A stretch of 64,000 bases of DNA from Panacagrimonas sp965216805. Lineage in GTDB: Bacteria > Pseudomonadota > Gammaproteobacteria > Nevskiales > Nevskiaceae. The position numbers and the translations under genes are program-made. The first letter of the stretch is position 1. The number at the start of each line of letters is the position of its first letter. Of the stretch, positions 8,805 to 15,456 are shown in pieces. The stretch is from assembly GCF_965216805.1 (NCBI RefSeq), contig NZ_CBDCGN010000002.1, forward strand, positions 620,001-684,000, in the 5' to 3' direction. Below the pieces are notes generated by a model. It saw only the letters and a program-made list of their open reading frames with translations, was not told where the DNA came from and searched no databases.

Positions 8805-8822
8805 ACTTTCTCATGAGAAAGT
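8805..8822. repeat. 18-bp palindrome, copy 3
   Basis: Perfect ACTTTCTCATGAGAAAGT. Copies 3 and 4 lie 51 bp apart (start to start), about five helical turns, just upstream of the LuxR-type gene at 8931. Confidence 0.9.
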
Positions 8823-8855
8823 CGGGCGGTGCGTCATGGTGAGCGTAGCCCTCAG

Positions 8856-8873
8856 ACTTTCTCATGAGAAAGT
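8856..8873. repeat. 18-bp palindrome, copy 4
   Basis: Perfect copy ending 57 bp before the LuxR-type gene start. With copy 3 it forms a pair on the same face of the DNA, suited to cooperative binding. Confidence 0.9.
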
Positions 8874-8930
8874 CCCGAACGAGCTGCAGCGTGTAGCAGG
8901 CGCGCTGGCGCAGCGATTCGAGGATCACGC

Positions 8931-9626
8931 ATGAGCGTGGTGGCAGTCAGGCTGAACGCTGAAGCCCTTCGTCACTCGATGGATCGAGCCTGCGTCGAGC
9001 TGCCAAAGCATGGCAGCGCACTCGCCGCACTGGGCTATCCCATGAGCTGGCTGGTAGTCTGCGAAGGCCTGCAGCTCCGCGTCGTTTATGAAAGTGGCCT
9101 TGGTCGGCTGCGGCATGCCGTAGAGACAGCGATGCCGACCATTGCCGATGCCGCTCGGCGAACGACTCGGTCCATCGTCTGGGCGTCTTTCATCCGAGGC
9201 CCAGTCATGGCAGCGGCAAGCGGAGACCTCCGGCATGCACTGACATTGCCCGTCCACGGGCCCGGAAGCCTGATGGCGTTGGTATCTGTTTCCGGGCGGG
9301 TGCCGATCGGCCGTGGTGCAGCTAGCCAAACGCTGTCGGTGATGCGTCAGGTCGGGTTCGATGCCTTGGATGACCTGGCAGCCGTCGCTGAGCGCCTTGG
9401 CCCTACCTTGACTGCGCGCCAAGCGGAGACGCTGCGGCTGTTGGCGGAAGGGATGGCGCAGAGGGACGTGGCACGGCAGCTCGGGATTTCGCTCACGGCC
9501 GTTGGCTACCTGGTGAGTCGCGCGATGGATCGTCTCGGTGCGTCGAATCAGACCGAGGCCGTAGCCAGGGCGATGCTGACGGGTCAGATTCAGTCGGTTG
9601 TTCGGTGGGGCGCGCGAGCTCGATGA
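8931..9626 (+). CDS. LuxR-family transcriptional regulator
   Basis: A 231-residue protein. The C-terminal GerE/LuxR helix-turn-helix is at about residues 158-219 (LTARQAETLRLLAEGMAQRDV then ARQLGISLTAV). The segment LPVHGPGSLMALVSVSG (residues 106-122) resembles the end of the autoinducer-binding domain of LuxR-type quorum regulators, but the ligand-pocket residues of the N-terminal part are not convincing. No luxI-type synthase is present, so it would be a LuxR solo or an element-specific activator. Two palindrome copies directly upstream suggest autoregulation or shared control with the tra genes. Confidence 0.85.
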   Translation: MSVVAVRLNAEALRHSMDRACVELPKHGSALAALGYPMSWLVVCEGLQLRVVYESGLGRLRHAVETAMPTIADAARRTTRSIVWASFIRGPVMAAASGDLRHALTLPVHGPGSLMALVSVSGRVPIGRGAASQTLSVMRQVGFDALDDLAAVAERLGPTLTARQAETLRLLAEGMAQRDVARQLGISLTAVGYLVSRAMDRLGASNQTEAVARAMLTGQIQSVVRWGARAR

Positions 9627-9754
9627 TGAATTACCCCCCTCTACAGATCAGCAGGCTTCAGAAAATCATGGAGTTGCAGCGTGCGGGGGTGGTCAGTGCT
9701 GAATCACCCCCCCCTTGTGTCGGTTTGTAGTGCGATGCGCTACGGGGGAGGAAA

Positions 9755-9772
9755 AGTTTCTCATGAGAAAGT
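9755..9772. repeat. 18-bp palindrome, variant copy 5
   Basis: AGTTTCTCATGAGAAAGT, one arm base changed from the consensus (AC to AG). It shares flanking AAA on the left and CGG on the right with copy 6. Confidence 0.85.
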
Positions 9773-9978
9773 CGGGAGGCCGCGCGCAGTGCGCGCCGGG
9801 CTTTCGTGCTTTGCATCGAGCCGCCTTCGGCGTCTCGCCCCTTCGGGCTTCAATCCCTCGTCCGAACAGCACGGCAAGACCAAGCCTGCGGCTTCGTCAC
9901 GCCGCCAAGCCGGGGACACCGTGACGGCTGCGCCGACACCGTGTCCTCGTAGCGCCGCGCGCTACTACGCGACCCAAA

Positions 9979-9996
9979 AGTTTCTCATGAGAAAGT
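9979..9996. repeat. 18-bp palindrome, variant copy 6
   Basis: Same variant as copy 5 and in the same orientation, 224 bp downstream. The interval between copies 5 and 6 is the hairpin-rich non-coding stretch. Confidence 0.85.
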
Positions 9997-10201
9997 CGGC
10001 CGCTCCGCGGGTTGGTTGGGTGGCACTTGCTCCGCGCGCGTCAATCGATCCGTTCGACGGCCGCTATGCGGCCGACGAATCTCGCTGCGCTCGCCCTTCG
10101 GCGGCAATTGACCCGTGCTCGACGGCGTGCCGATCGGTCCCCGATCACAAGCGCGGCGGAGGCCTGCCGCGCTTGCGACCAGGGCAACAGGAGATGCGGG
10201 T

Positions 10202-10444
10202 ATGAGCGGAATTCGAGCGGAGCAGTTGCGAGCGCACCGGATCGAGGTGAGGACGCAGCGGCACAAGACGGGCTGGACCTATGTGCTCGACGTGGACAAC
10301 GCGGGCGCGTTCGAGACGGACAGGACGTACATCACGCGGCAGGCGGCCATCGAGGCGGCGGCGCTGCGGCTGGTTCGCGAGCTGCCGGCGCTGTTCGAGC
10401 AGGACTTGATCGAGAGAGTGCCGTGTCAGTTGAGGGGTGCGTGA
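10202..10444 (+). CDS. Small conserved-looking protein, unknown function
   Basis: An 80-residue protein with a pattern of alternating strands and a C-terminal helix: GWTYVLDVDNAGAFE, TDRTYITRQAAIEAA. Its stop overlaps the next start (GTGATGG), so the two are coupled. The start at 10202 is the first ATG after the hairpin region; longer forms would run through non-coding sequence. No family assigned. Confidence 0.6.
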   Translation: MSGIRAEQLRAHRIEVRTQRHKTGWTYVLDVDNAGAFETDRTYITRQAAIEAAALRLVRELPALFEQDLIERVPCQLRGA

Positions 10445-10902
10445 TGGCGACCATCGGCACGCGGAACCGGGATGAGGTCGTGGATGATTTTGTTGCGAAG
10501 CTGGCGGCGGTCACTCGGACAAAGGAAGCGGCGCGAGGACCGGCCATAAAGGGCCTACAGCGCATTGTGGGAGCGATCCGTGGGAATCCAGGGGCCGGAC
10601 AGGTACGGCGGCTTGTGGCGTTCCTGGGTGGCCTTTACAACGGCCCTCGGTTTCCGTTCGATCTGACGGATCTTCGCTCGCTCGATCCCGACCTGGCTGA
10701 TGCATGCCTGGATGTGTTGCGCTTCGACCACTTCGGCCAGGCCGAAGTCCATACCTGGGGCGTCATCGACGGCGCCCAGCTGAATGGCTGGCTGGAGTCC
10801 TACGGGCTCTATTACGCCGCACAGCGGCGGCGGATCGGCGACGAGCTATATCGGGATCGCTACGGCGAAGACGGGCACCCCGATGAGGGGTGCTGCGGCT
10901 GA
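10444..10902 (+). CDS. Hypothetical protein of island A
   Basis: A 152-residue soluble protein, mainly helical. It contains GLYNGPRFPFDLTDLRSLD (about residues 61-80), DACLDVLRFDHFGQAEVHTW and a C-terminal basic region ending in Gly-Cys-Cys-Gly. It overlaps the preceding gene by one base. It resembles uncharacterized proteins common on plasmids and islands, but I cannot give a function. Palindrome copy 7 follows its stop by six bases. Confidence 0.6.
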   Translation: MATIGTRNRDEVVDDFVAKLAAVTRTKEAARGPAIKGLQRIVGAIRGNPGAGQVRRLVAFLGGLYNGPRFPFDLTDLRSLDPDLADACLDVLRFDHFGQAEVHTWGVIDGAQLNGWLESYGLYYAAQRRRIGDELYRDRYGEDGHPDEGCCG

Positions 10903-10907
10903 CCTCG

Positions 10908-10925
10908 ACTTTCTCATGAGAAAGT
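10908..10925. repeat. 18-bp palindrome, copy 7
   Basis: Perfect ACTTTCTCATGAGAAAGT, the rightmost copy. No further copy was seen on either side of the 4.8-10.9 kb block. Confidence 0.9.
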
Positions 10926-11167
10926 CTGACGCGATGGACCTCGGGGTGCCGGTGGGCAACCTCTGTGCAGCAGCGAAGCGGCAGGGGCTCCCCAACAGAG
11001 CCCCAGCGGAGCGGCCGCTGTGCAGGGGTTGTCCACGGGCGCGCTGGATTCGGACCTCTTGTCCACTCGGAAGACTTTCGCTGAACTTTCCACCGTTTTC
11101 ATGGTCTTAAGTGATAGGGCGCAAATTACTGGCGCCCTCTATTTGGTTCCAGTGTTAAACCGCGTGG

Positions 11168-11196
11168 TTGACAAATAACACCTTCCATGAGACAAT
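11168..11196 (+). promoter_or_regulatory. Probable sigma-70 promoter of the ImmR/ImmA-like operon
   Basis: TTGACA at 11168-11173, then a 17-base spacer, then GACAAT at 11191-11196. The segment is notably A/T-rich. It lies about 40 bases before the regulator start. Confidence 0.45.
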
Positions 11197-11234
11197 TAAG
11201 GTATGAGTAATAGTCTGACGACGGGGTGGCTGCG

Positions 11235-11621
11235 ATGACGACAGAGTTCGGCAAAGTGTTGAGGAAGATCCGGGTTGACCGCGATATGACCCTCGCTGAC
11301 TTGGCCGAGGTCCTTGGCGTGTCGGCTGCTTTCTTGTCGGCGTTGGAGACGGGGCGGAAACCCGTCCCGCCGATGTTCGTGAGCAAAGTGATCGCGGCGA
11401 TCGACCTGACGGGAGAAGTTGCTGAGAGCTTGAGGGTGACGGCTGCCCAGAGTAGGAGTAAGGCGGTCGTGATTCCGTTGGACGGAAAAGATGCTTTCTC
11501 CAAACGGCTTGCTGTCGCATTCGCTCGCCGCCTTGATGATATGCCTTCGCGTGAAGTGCAGGAGCTGCTGAAGCTGCTTGAGTCTGACAAAAAGATCAAA
11601 AAGAAACGGGAGGACTCATGA
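11235..11621 (+). CDS. XRE-family regulator, ImmR-like
   Basis: A 128-residue protein with an N-terminal Cro/CI HTH (DMTLADLAEVLGVSAAFLS then ALETGRKPVP, about residues 17-46) and a lysine-rich C-terminus. ATG at 11235 is preferred over GTG at 11226 because GGGG lies at normal ribosome-site distance. Its stop overlaps the metallopeptidase start (ATGA). XRE repressor plus ImmA-type protease pairs control excision and transfer in ICEBs1-like elements: the protease destroys the repressor after damage or a cell signal. A toxin-antitoxin role of the COG2856 type is the alternative. Confidence 0.85.
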   Translation: MTTEFGKVLRKIRVDRDMTLADLAEVLGVSAAFLSALETGRKPVPPMFVSKVIAAIDLTGEVAESLRVTAAQSRSKAVVIPLDGKDAFSKRLAVAFARRLDDMPSREVQELLKLLESDKKIKKKREDS

Positions 11622-12151
11622 GCGGAGTCTGTATCGAAGTTCCACCAAAAAGTACGAAGTCGATTCGTGAACTTGCAACCCTCTTCAGGGATTCAACGGC
11701 GCTGAACGATCCCTGGTTCCCGATCGTCTGGTTCATGGACACGTTCTTGGTCCGTGAATGGAAGGGCTACGATTTCTCCATCGGGACGATGGAAGAGATG
11801 GGCGGTGATGCCGGGCGGGCATACCCTGACCAGAGGTTGGTCGAGATCCGCGAGGATGCCTATGAGAACGCGGCGCGTGGCGACGGATTCGGCCGGTTTA
11901 CGATGGCTCACGAGCTTGGCCACCTTTTCATGCACCAGGGCCTCCCAATGGCCCGGCATGTTGCCAAGAACGACATCAAGCCCTATCGGAGCAGCGAGTG
12001 GCAAGCCAACCAGTTTGCGGCGGAGCTGCTTATGCCGATCAGCGCCGTTCAGATCGCCAAACTTCCAACGATGCTTGAGCAGATGTGTGGGGTTTCCGCC
12101 CCTGCTGCGCGAGTTCGATTCGATGCGCTGCGGAGGGAAAGGCTGATCTAA
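11618..12151 (+). CDS. ImmA/IrrE-family metallo-endopeptidase
   Basis: A 177-residue protein with the zinc protease motif HELGH at residues 98-102, preceded by RFTMA and followed by the downstream acidic region SSEWQANQFAAELLMP that holds the third ligand (Glu in EWQAN). This is the ImmA/IrrE (COG2856) pattern. It is coupled to the XRE gene before it and probably cleaves that repressor. Sequence after the stop is A/T-rich with a weak AGGGCG/CGCCCT inverted repeat. Confidence 0.88.
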   Translation: MSGVCIEVPPKSTKSIRELATLFRDSTALNDPWFPIVWFMDTFLVREWKGYDFSIGTMEEMGGDAGRAYPDQRLVEIREDAYENAARGDGFGRFTMAHELGHLFMHQGLPMARHVAKNDIKPYRSSEWQANQFAAELLMPISAVQIAKLPTMLEQMCGVSAPAARVRFDALRRERLI

Positions 12152-12278
12152 AAAAATTTAGGGCGCCTAGCTGTCACTAGTCGCCCTGTCGAAAAGGACG
12201 TGCACCCGGAGGCGCGTCGCCTTGTGAGACTTCTAAACGCGGCCTGCATAGTACAGGCATCAATCGAGTCTGACAAGG

Positions 12279-12309
12279 AGCACCAATCCTCTCCGGGAAA
12301 GGAGGTGCT
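12279..12309 (+). promoter_or_regulatory. RNA hairpin that hides the ribosome-binding site of the 46-residue gene
   Basis: AGCACC (12279-12284) pairs with GGTGCT (12304-12309), and TCCT (12287-12290) pairs with AGGA (12300-12303), giving a ten-pair stem with one two-base bulge. The Shine-Dalgarno AGGAGG (12300-12305) is entirely inside the stem, ten bases before the ATG at 12316. Translation control by unfolding is inferred. Confidence 0.5.
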
Positions 12310-12315
12310 TTGTGA

Positions 12316-12456
12316 ATGTCAGGTGAAAAAAAGCCTGCACCACCAGGGTTCCGTTGGGTGTTTTGCCGGTTTCGCCGTGTGAAGAATAGCGATCGCTATT
12401 TGGATGCGCGCGAATACGGGTACGACAGCTGGCGCTTTCTGGTTCGGTGCAAGTAA
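12316..12456 (+). CDS. 46-residue basic aromatic-rich small protein
   Basis: Reads MSGEKKPAPPGFRW then VFCRFRRVKNSDRYLDAREYG then YDSWRFLVRCK. It is rich in Arg/Lys and aromatic residues, with cysteines at 17 and 45. A strong AGGAGG ribosome site precedes the ATG but is folded in a hairpin. Similar short proteins with KPAPPGFRW-like starts occur on integrative elements; function unknown. A terminator-like hairpin follows immediately. Confidence 0.6.
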   Translation: MSGEKKPAPPGFRWVFCRFRRVKNSDRYLDAREYGYDSWRFLVRCK

Positions 12457-12490
12457 GGACGGGGCGGCGGAGCGATCCGCCGTCCTCTTC
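12456..12490 (+). terminator. Hairpin terminator after the 46-residue gene
   Basis: AGGACG...CGGCGGA, loop GCGA, TCCGCCG...TCCT, then CTTC. A strong G/C stem with only a short pyrimidine tail, so termination may be partial. Confidence 0.5.
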
Positions 12491-12513
12491 AGAACTCGAT
12501 TTAGGAGATTTTT

Positions 12514-12744
12514 ATGAGCAATCATCAGCATGTGGTGAAGCGTGAGGACGGCACTTGGGCCGTGCTCGGCGAAGGAAATACGCGAGACACGTCCCGACAC
12601 GATACTCAGGCGCAGGCGATCGACCGTGCACGTGAAATCGCGAAGAACCAAGGAGGGGATGTAATTACCCACGGCCGCGATGGACGAATCCGTCATCGCG
12701 ATAGCTATGGAAATGATCCATTCCCGCCTCGCGACAAGCGTTGA
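12514..12744 (+). CDS. DUF2188-family small protein
   Basis: A 76-residue hydrophilic protein: HVVKREDGTWAVLGEGNTR, then TQAQAIDRAREIAKNQGGD, then THGRDGRIRHRDSYGNDP. This is the DUF2188 pattern of a conserved His-x-Val-x-x-x-Asp-Gly-x-Trp start, an Ala-rich helix and a Gly-Arg-Asp-Gly-x-Ile end. Function unknown; the family is frequent on mobile elements. A good AGGAG site lies just upstream and a strong terminator just downstream, so it may be a single-gene unit. Confidence 0.85.
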   Translation: MSNHQHVVKREDGTWAVLGEGNTRDTSRHDTQAQAIDRAREIAKNQGGDVITHGRDGRIRHRDSYGNDPFPPRDKR

Positions 12745-12748
12745 CCAG

Positions 12749-12780
12749 AGAAGGGGCGGCATTGCCGCCCCTTCTTTTTC
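12749..12780 (+). terminator. Rho-independent terminator after the DUF2188 gene
   Basis: AGAAGGGGCGGC stem with its complement GCCGCCCCTTCT, followed by TTTTTC. A textbook structure in the + direction. Confidence 0.85.
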
Positions 12781-12844
12781 TGTCTAGCTACACGGAGGGC
12801 TTAGCCGAGCGCCGTGTTGATCCTGTCGATCGCATGCGAAAGTT

Positions 12845-13027
12845 CTAGCGGGAGACGCTGGCGTTGACGCGATGGTGATCCGAAAGAGTATTGATCGCCT
12901 CAGACCACGTCAGGCGCCCCTCGGCAATATCGTTGTCAAGCGAGCACGCCTTCGGACTCGGCGGGGGCAGGCCCTCAAGATCGCAGTGCCGGTCCGCTTG
13001 ATCCAGGGCTTCTTGTAGGGCTGTCAT
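12845..13027 (-). CDS. Small protein coupled to an XRE antitoxin-like gene
   Basis: A 60-residue acidic/helical protein with the motif DNDIAEGRLTWSEAINTL (about residues 31-48). This is reminiscent of the short helix motif of VbhA-type antitoxins (leucine-rich helix followed by a G-x-x-T/S-x-x-E turn), but the match is weak. Its ATG overlaps the stop of the XRE gene upstream (4 bp), so they form one operon. Confidence 0.45.
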   Translation of the reverse strand: MTALQEALDQADRHCDLEGLPPPSPKACSLDNDIAEGRLTWSEAINTLSDHHRVNASVSR

Positions 13028-13335
13028 GCAATTCGACGCCGACGACCGCCCGCCTCTATGACGACGCTTGTTCGCAACCCCGCTCGCGCAGCGAGAAGTA
13101 CCAAGTTGTCGAGCGAGACGGCAGATTCCTCGCCACGCAGTATCCGGTTCAAACGTGGCTGCTTGATGCCGAGCTGTGCTGCGACCTCTTGTTGGGTGCC
13201 GGGGAGTTCCAGGAGCAACTGACGAAGTGCGCGCAGCGCATGAGCTCTCACGCGCTTTACTTGCGCGACATCAGGAGGGTTCAGTGCGTCGAATGCGTCT
13301 TCATAGGGGACGCTCAGCGCCAAATCGTCAGGCAT
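13024..13335 (-). CDS. XRE-family antitoxin-like regulator
   Basis: A 103-residue protein. An N-terminal lead is followed by an XRE HTH in the HigA/MqsA-style arrangement: KRVRAHALRALRQLL, GTQQEVAAQLGIKQPRLNRIL, then LDNLVLLAARAGLRT. Such proteins are antitoxins or regulators in type II TA modules, but no HigB-type toxin is visible next to it; only the 60-residue protein follows. An inverted repeat (13369-13388) about 34 bases upstream is its likely operator. Confidence 0.75.
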   Translation of the reverse strand: MPDDLALSVPYEDAFDALNPPDVAQVKRVRAHALRALRQLLLELPGTQQEVAAQLGIKQPRLNRILRGEESAVSLDNLVLLAARAGLRTSVVIEAGGRRRRIA

Positions 13336-13368
13336 GTTTCATCAACTGCGAGGCTATCAGTGCGCAAA

Positions 13369-13388
13369 TTATAACTCAGCAGTTATAA
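13369..13388. promoter_or_regulatory. Inverted repeat upstream of the XRE antitoxin-like gene
   Basis: TTATAACT and AGTTATAA arms around CAGC, 34 bases before the gene start. Perfect symmetry and position suggest an operator that overlaps the promoter. Confidence 0.6.
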
Positions 13389-13401
13389 GCAGTCGAAGCG
13401 C

Positions 13402-13433
13402 TGTAGTGTTCTGTAGCGCTACAGAACACTACA
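13402..13433. repeat. Perfect 32-bp palindrome after the methyltransferase gene
   Basis: Sixteen bases, TGTAGTGTTCTGTAGC, are followed directly by their complement. It lies seven bases past the methyltransferase stop and about 70 bases upstream of the XRE gene. There is no T-run on either side, so it is either a factor-dependent terminator/RNA-stability hairpin or a protein-binding site. Confidence 0.8.
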
Positions 13434-13439
13434 CAGAAT

Positions 13440-14531
13440 CTATTCCACCGCCGCTGTTCGGCGGCGGCTGCCTTTGCGCATCGCGGTTTCCGGCCGTACT
13501 GAGTCACTTTGTTGGGGCGGTGGCGATAGATTCGCAACCTGCGGTTCCGGCTCGAATCGAAACGCGCTGGCGCGAAGGTACTCGGGCATCTGGTCGATTG
13601 CCATCCATCGACGGCCAAGCTGCTCTGCGACGAAGCCAGTCGTGTTGGAGCCGGCGAAGGGATCGAGCACAAGATCGCCGACATCAGTCGTCAGCTTCAG
13701 GAAGAACTCGGGAAGAGCAGCCGGGAAACGCGCCGGATGTATCTTGATGCCGGCCGCCTTGCAGCGTTCCGTGTAACGATCATTCGCTGCATTGTTCCCA
13801 AAGCGAAGCAGGTCGCTGGCGACATCATCCTCTACCACATTGGCTGGGATGGCCCCGCCGGCATCCGCACTGGCGAACGAGGCCTTGATGGCGTGGCCGG
13901 ATGGTCGTGTTGTTGCCCTGACCCCGCGCTTGGCTAGGCGAAGCATGTCAGGACTGTAGGCCTTCAGGACATTGCGGTTATTTGCTTTCGGCCACTCGGT
14001 CTTGGAGAGCCACCACACATACTCGACGCTGTCCTTCACCCGCATTCGCCGAACATTCACCCATTCAGCGGGGGTCGGCATCTTTGCAGGGTTGTACCAG
14101 AAGCACTCCTGTGCGAGATGAAAGCCGAGGTCCTCGACGAGAGCGATCAGCAGTTTGAAATGATACAGCGACCTGGTGGGGCTTCCCTTGTTGTAGCTCC
14201 CTCCGATGTTGAGGACGAAACTTCCGTCGTCCGCCAGTACGCGCTTGACCTGTTCGGCGAACGGAAGGAACCACTCTACGTAGGCATCCTTGTCCGCATT
14301 GCCGTAAGCCTTCTTGAAATGAAGGGCGTAAGGAGGCGATGTGACGACAGCGTTTATTGAGCCTGTCGGCAGCGATCGGAGGAGCGGCAGCGCGTCGGCG
14401 CAGTAAGCTGCGCCGAGCGCCGTTTCGTAAACGAAATCGCGACCACTCGCCATAAGCTTCGAGGGGTGCTCGAAGCCACCGGGCAATCTTGATGCGTCGT
14501 CGCGAAGTGGTGCTGAGGTGGGGGCGGGCAT
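13440..14531 (-). CDS. Type II DNA methyltransferase, amino (N4-cytosine/N6-adenine) type
   Basis: A 363-residue protein with catalytic motif IV TSPPY at residues 64-68 and the AdoMet-binding motif DPFAGSNT near residues 290-297. The order IV then I is beta-class. TSPPY and the length fit N4-cytosine enzymes such as the PvuII type, but N6-adenine is not excluded. It is divergent from the HTH gene and endonuclease at 14586-15456, the layout of C-protein-controlled RM systems. It protects the DNA against the partner endonuclease. Only 54 bases separate the divergent starts, so the promoters must overlap. Confidence 0.9.
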   Translation of the reverse strand: MPAPTSAPLRDDASRLPGGFEHPSKLMASGRDFVYETALGAAYCADALPLLRSLPTGSINAVVTSPPYALHFKKAYGNADKDAYVEWFLPFAEQVKRVLADDGSFVLNIGGSYNKGSPTRSLYHFKLLIALVEDLGFHLAQECFWYNPAKMPTPAEWVNVRRMRVKDSVEYVWWLSKTEWPKANNRNVLKAYSPDMLRLAKRGVRATTRPSGHAIKASFASADAGGAIPANVVEDDVASDLLRFGNNAANDRYTERCKAAGIKIHPARFPAALPEFFLKLTTDVGDLVLDPFAGSNTTGFVAEQLGRRWMAIDQMPEYLRASAFRFEPEPQVANLSPPPQQSDSVRPETAMRKGSRRRTAAVE

Positions 14532-14585
14532 TTACGATCCGTTTACAATTGGCTCATCTTACATGCTGGCATAAATAGGTTTCGC

Positions 14586-14801
14586 TTGTCAACCAATTTC
14601 GTCACTGTCGATCCGAGCGAATGGATCAGCCAATCCGAAGCCGCCCGCATTCGCGGAACGACTCGGCAGGCTATCGCGCGCCTGGTCGAGCGTGGACGAT
14701 TGCCGACGATTGAGGTCGGAGGGCGAAAGCTCGTTCGGCGAGCTGATGTTTACTCGTTCGAGGCAATGCCGGCCGGCCGGAAGAAATCGTATGTCGATTG
14801 A
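14586..14801 (+). CDS. Small HTH protein upstream of the endonuclease (control-protein-like position)
   Basis: A 71-residue protein of the excisionase/MerR-like HTH_17 type: EWISQSEAARIRGTTRQAIAR, then LVERGRLPTIEVGGRKLVRR, then VYSFEA. It uses TTG as start, with AGGT eight bases upstream. Its last ten bases overlap the endonuclease start. In C-controlled RM systems this slot is filled by an XRE-type C protein; here the fold is different. A role in delaying the endonuclease is inferred from position only. Confidence 0.75.
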   Translation: MSTNFVTVDPSEWISQSEAARIRGTTRQAIARLVERGRLPTIEVGGRKLVRRADVYSFEAMPAGRKKSYVD

Positions 14802-15456
14802 TCAGGTGACGGCGCTGCTTCGCGCAATGTCGAGCGATGCAAGGGCGCAGGTACTGAAGTTCCTTCGTGAGGAGCTGCGCATTCCTATTCATCCACTGGA
14901 GGATGAATGGAACACCACGGCTGAAGCGATCCTTGAGGCGATACACGCTTCGCCGGACCTCACTCAGCGTGGAGTGCGGGGAATCTTGGCCGAGGCGACA
15001 TTTCGGACCGTTGTGGTTCCGACATTGAACGGCTGGACGGACATCCCTTTCTTCGGCGATCAGGCGCACGACCTTTTGCTGCGTAGGGGAAATGTGAGTG
15101 TTCGTGTCCAGGTGAAGCAACAACGACGCGAGAGGGGTGTTCCCAAGCTCTACGCGGAGAAGGGTTACAGAAATCCCGGAAATGTATACACCGTCGAAAC
15201 TCAGCGCACCCGCACGGGAAAGGCAAAAGACGGTGGCGCGACGCGGCCCTACAAGCGAAACGAGTTCGACGTTCTCGCGGTATGCATGCAGGCCGTGGAC
15301 GGCGATTGGCGATCATTTGTCTACTGCCCTGCTCAGTTATTGCTGCCACGGGCGGACGACGAGAGCTTGTTGAAGGTCATGCAGCCGGTGTATTTGGATG
15401 GCCAGTCCGGATGGACGAGGGCGTTCGACGAAGCCGTAACGGGCGCTGGCTTGTAG
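14791..15456 (+). CDS. Probable type II restriction endonuclease
   Basis: A 221-residue protein whose start overlaps the HTH gene. The central part looks like a PD-(D/E)XK nuclease: Glu69 in a helix (GILAEATF), Asp94 (AHDLLL), then VRVQVKQ with Gln107-Val-Lys109, so the usual Asp/Glu before x-Lys is replaced by Gln. The C-terminal half has FDVLAVCMQAVDGDW, typical of restriction enzymes that end in a beta-sheet. Divergence from a methyltransferase makes the assignment strong. The recognition site cannot be read from the sequence. Confidence 0.75.
   Translation: MSIDQVTALLRAMSSDARAQVLKFLREELRIPIHPLEDEWNTTAEAILEAIHASPDLTQRGVRGILAEATFRTVVVPTLNGWTDIPFFGDQAHDLLLRRGNVSVRVQVKQQRRERGVPKLYAEKGYRNPGNVYTVETQRTRTGKAKDGGATRPYKRNEFDVLAVCMQAVDGDWRSFVYCPAQLLLPRADDESLLKVMQPVYLDGQSGWTRAFDEAVTGAGL

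Larger units (their letters stand above)
9627..10201. other. 575-bp non-coding, hairpin-rich region with two palindromes
   Basis: I find no convincing gene. The region has two palindrome copies (9755 and 9979) with an extended shared context (AAAAGTTTCTCATGAGAAAG then TCGG). Between them are G/C-rich inverted repeats and UUCG-type tetraloop hairpins (GCCTTCGGC near 9823, GCCCCTTCGGGC near 9837). It could be an origin, a transfer origin or a structured RNA. Frames running through it start in the palindromes and have no coding character. Confidence 0.5.
10903..11234. other. 332-bp intergenic region
   Basis: Holds palindrome copy 7, a GGGGCTC/GAGCCCC inverted repeat (10984-11004), two sites loosely like DnaA boxes (TTGTCCACG at 11029, TTGTCCACT at 11059), and the promoter of the ImmR-like gene. 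No gene seen. An origin role is possible but weakly supported. Confidence 0.4.

Noticed and set aside
9681..10205. Open frame of 174 residues crossing two palindromes
   Set aside because: It reads through hairpins and has no coding character; the MRKS-like starts come from the palindrome itself.
11029..11067. Two DnaA-box-like sequences as a replication origin
   Set aside because: They differ from TTATCCACA at two or more positions and stand alone, so an origin is not supported beyond a guess.
12845..13335. A complete HigBA-type toxin-antitoxin module
   Set aside because: An XRE antitoxin-like protein is present, but no RelE/HigB toxin is next to it; the 60-residue partner does not resemble a toxin.
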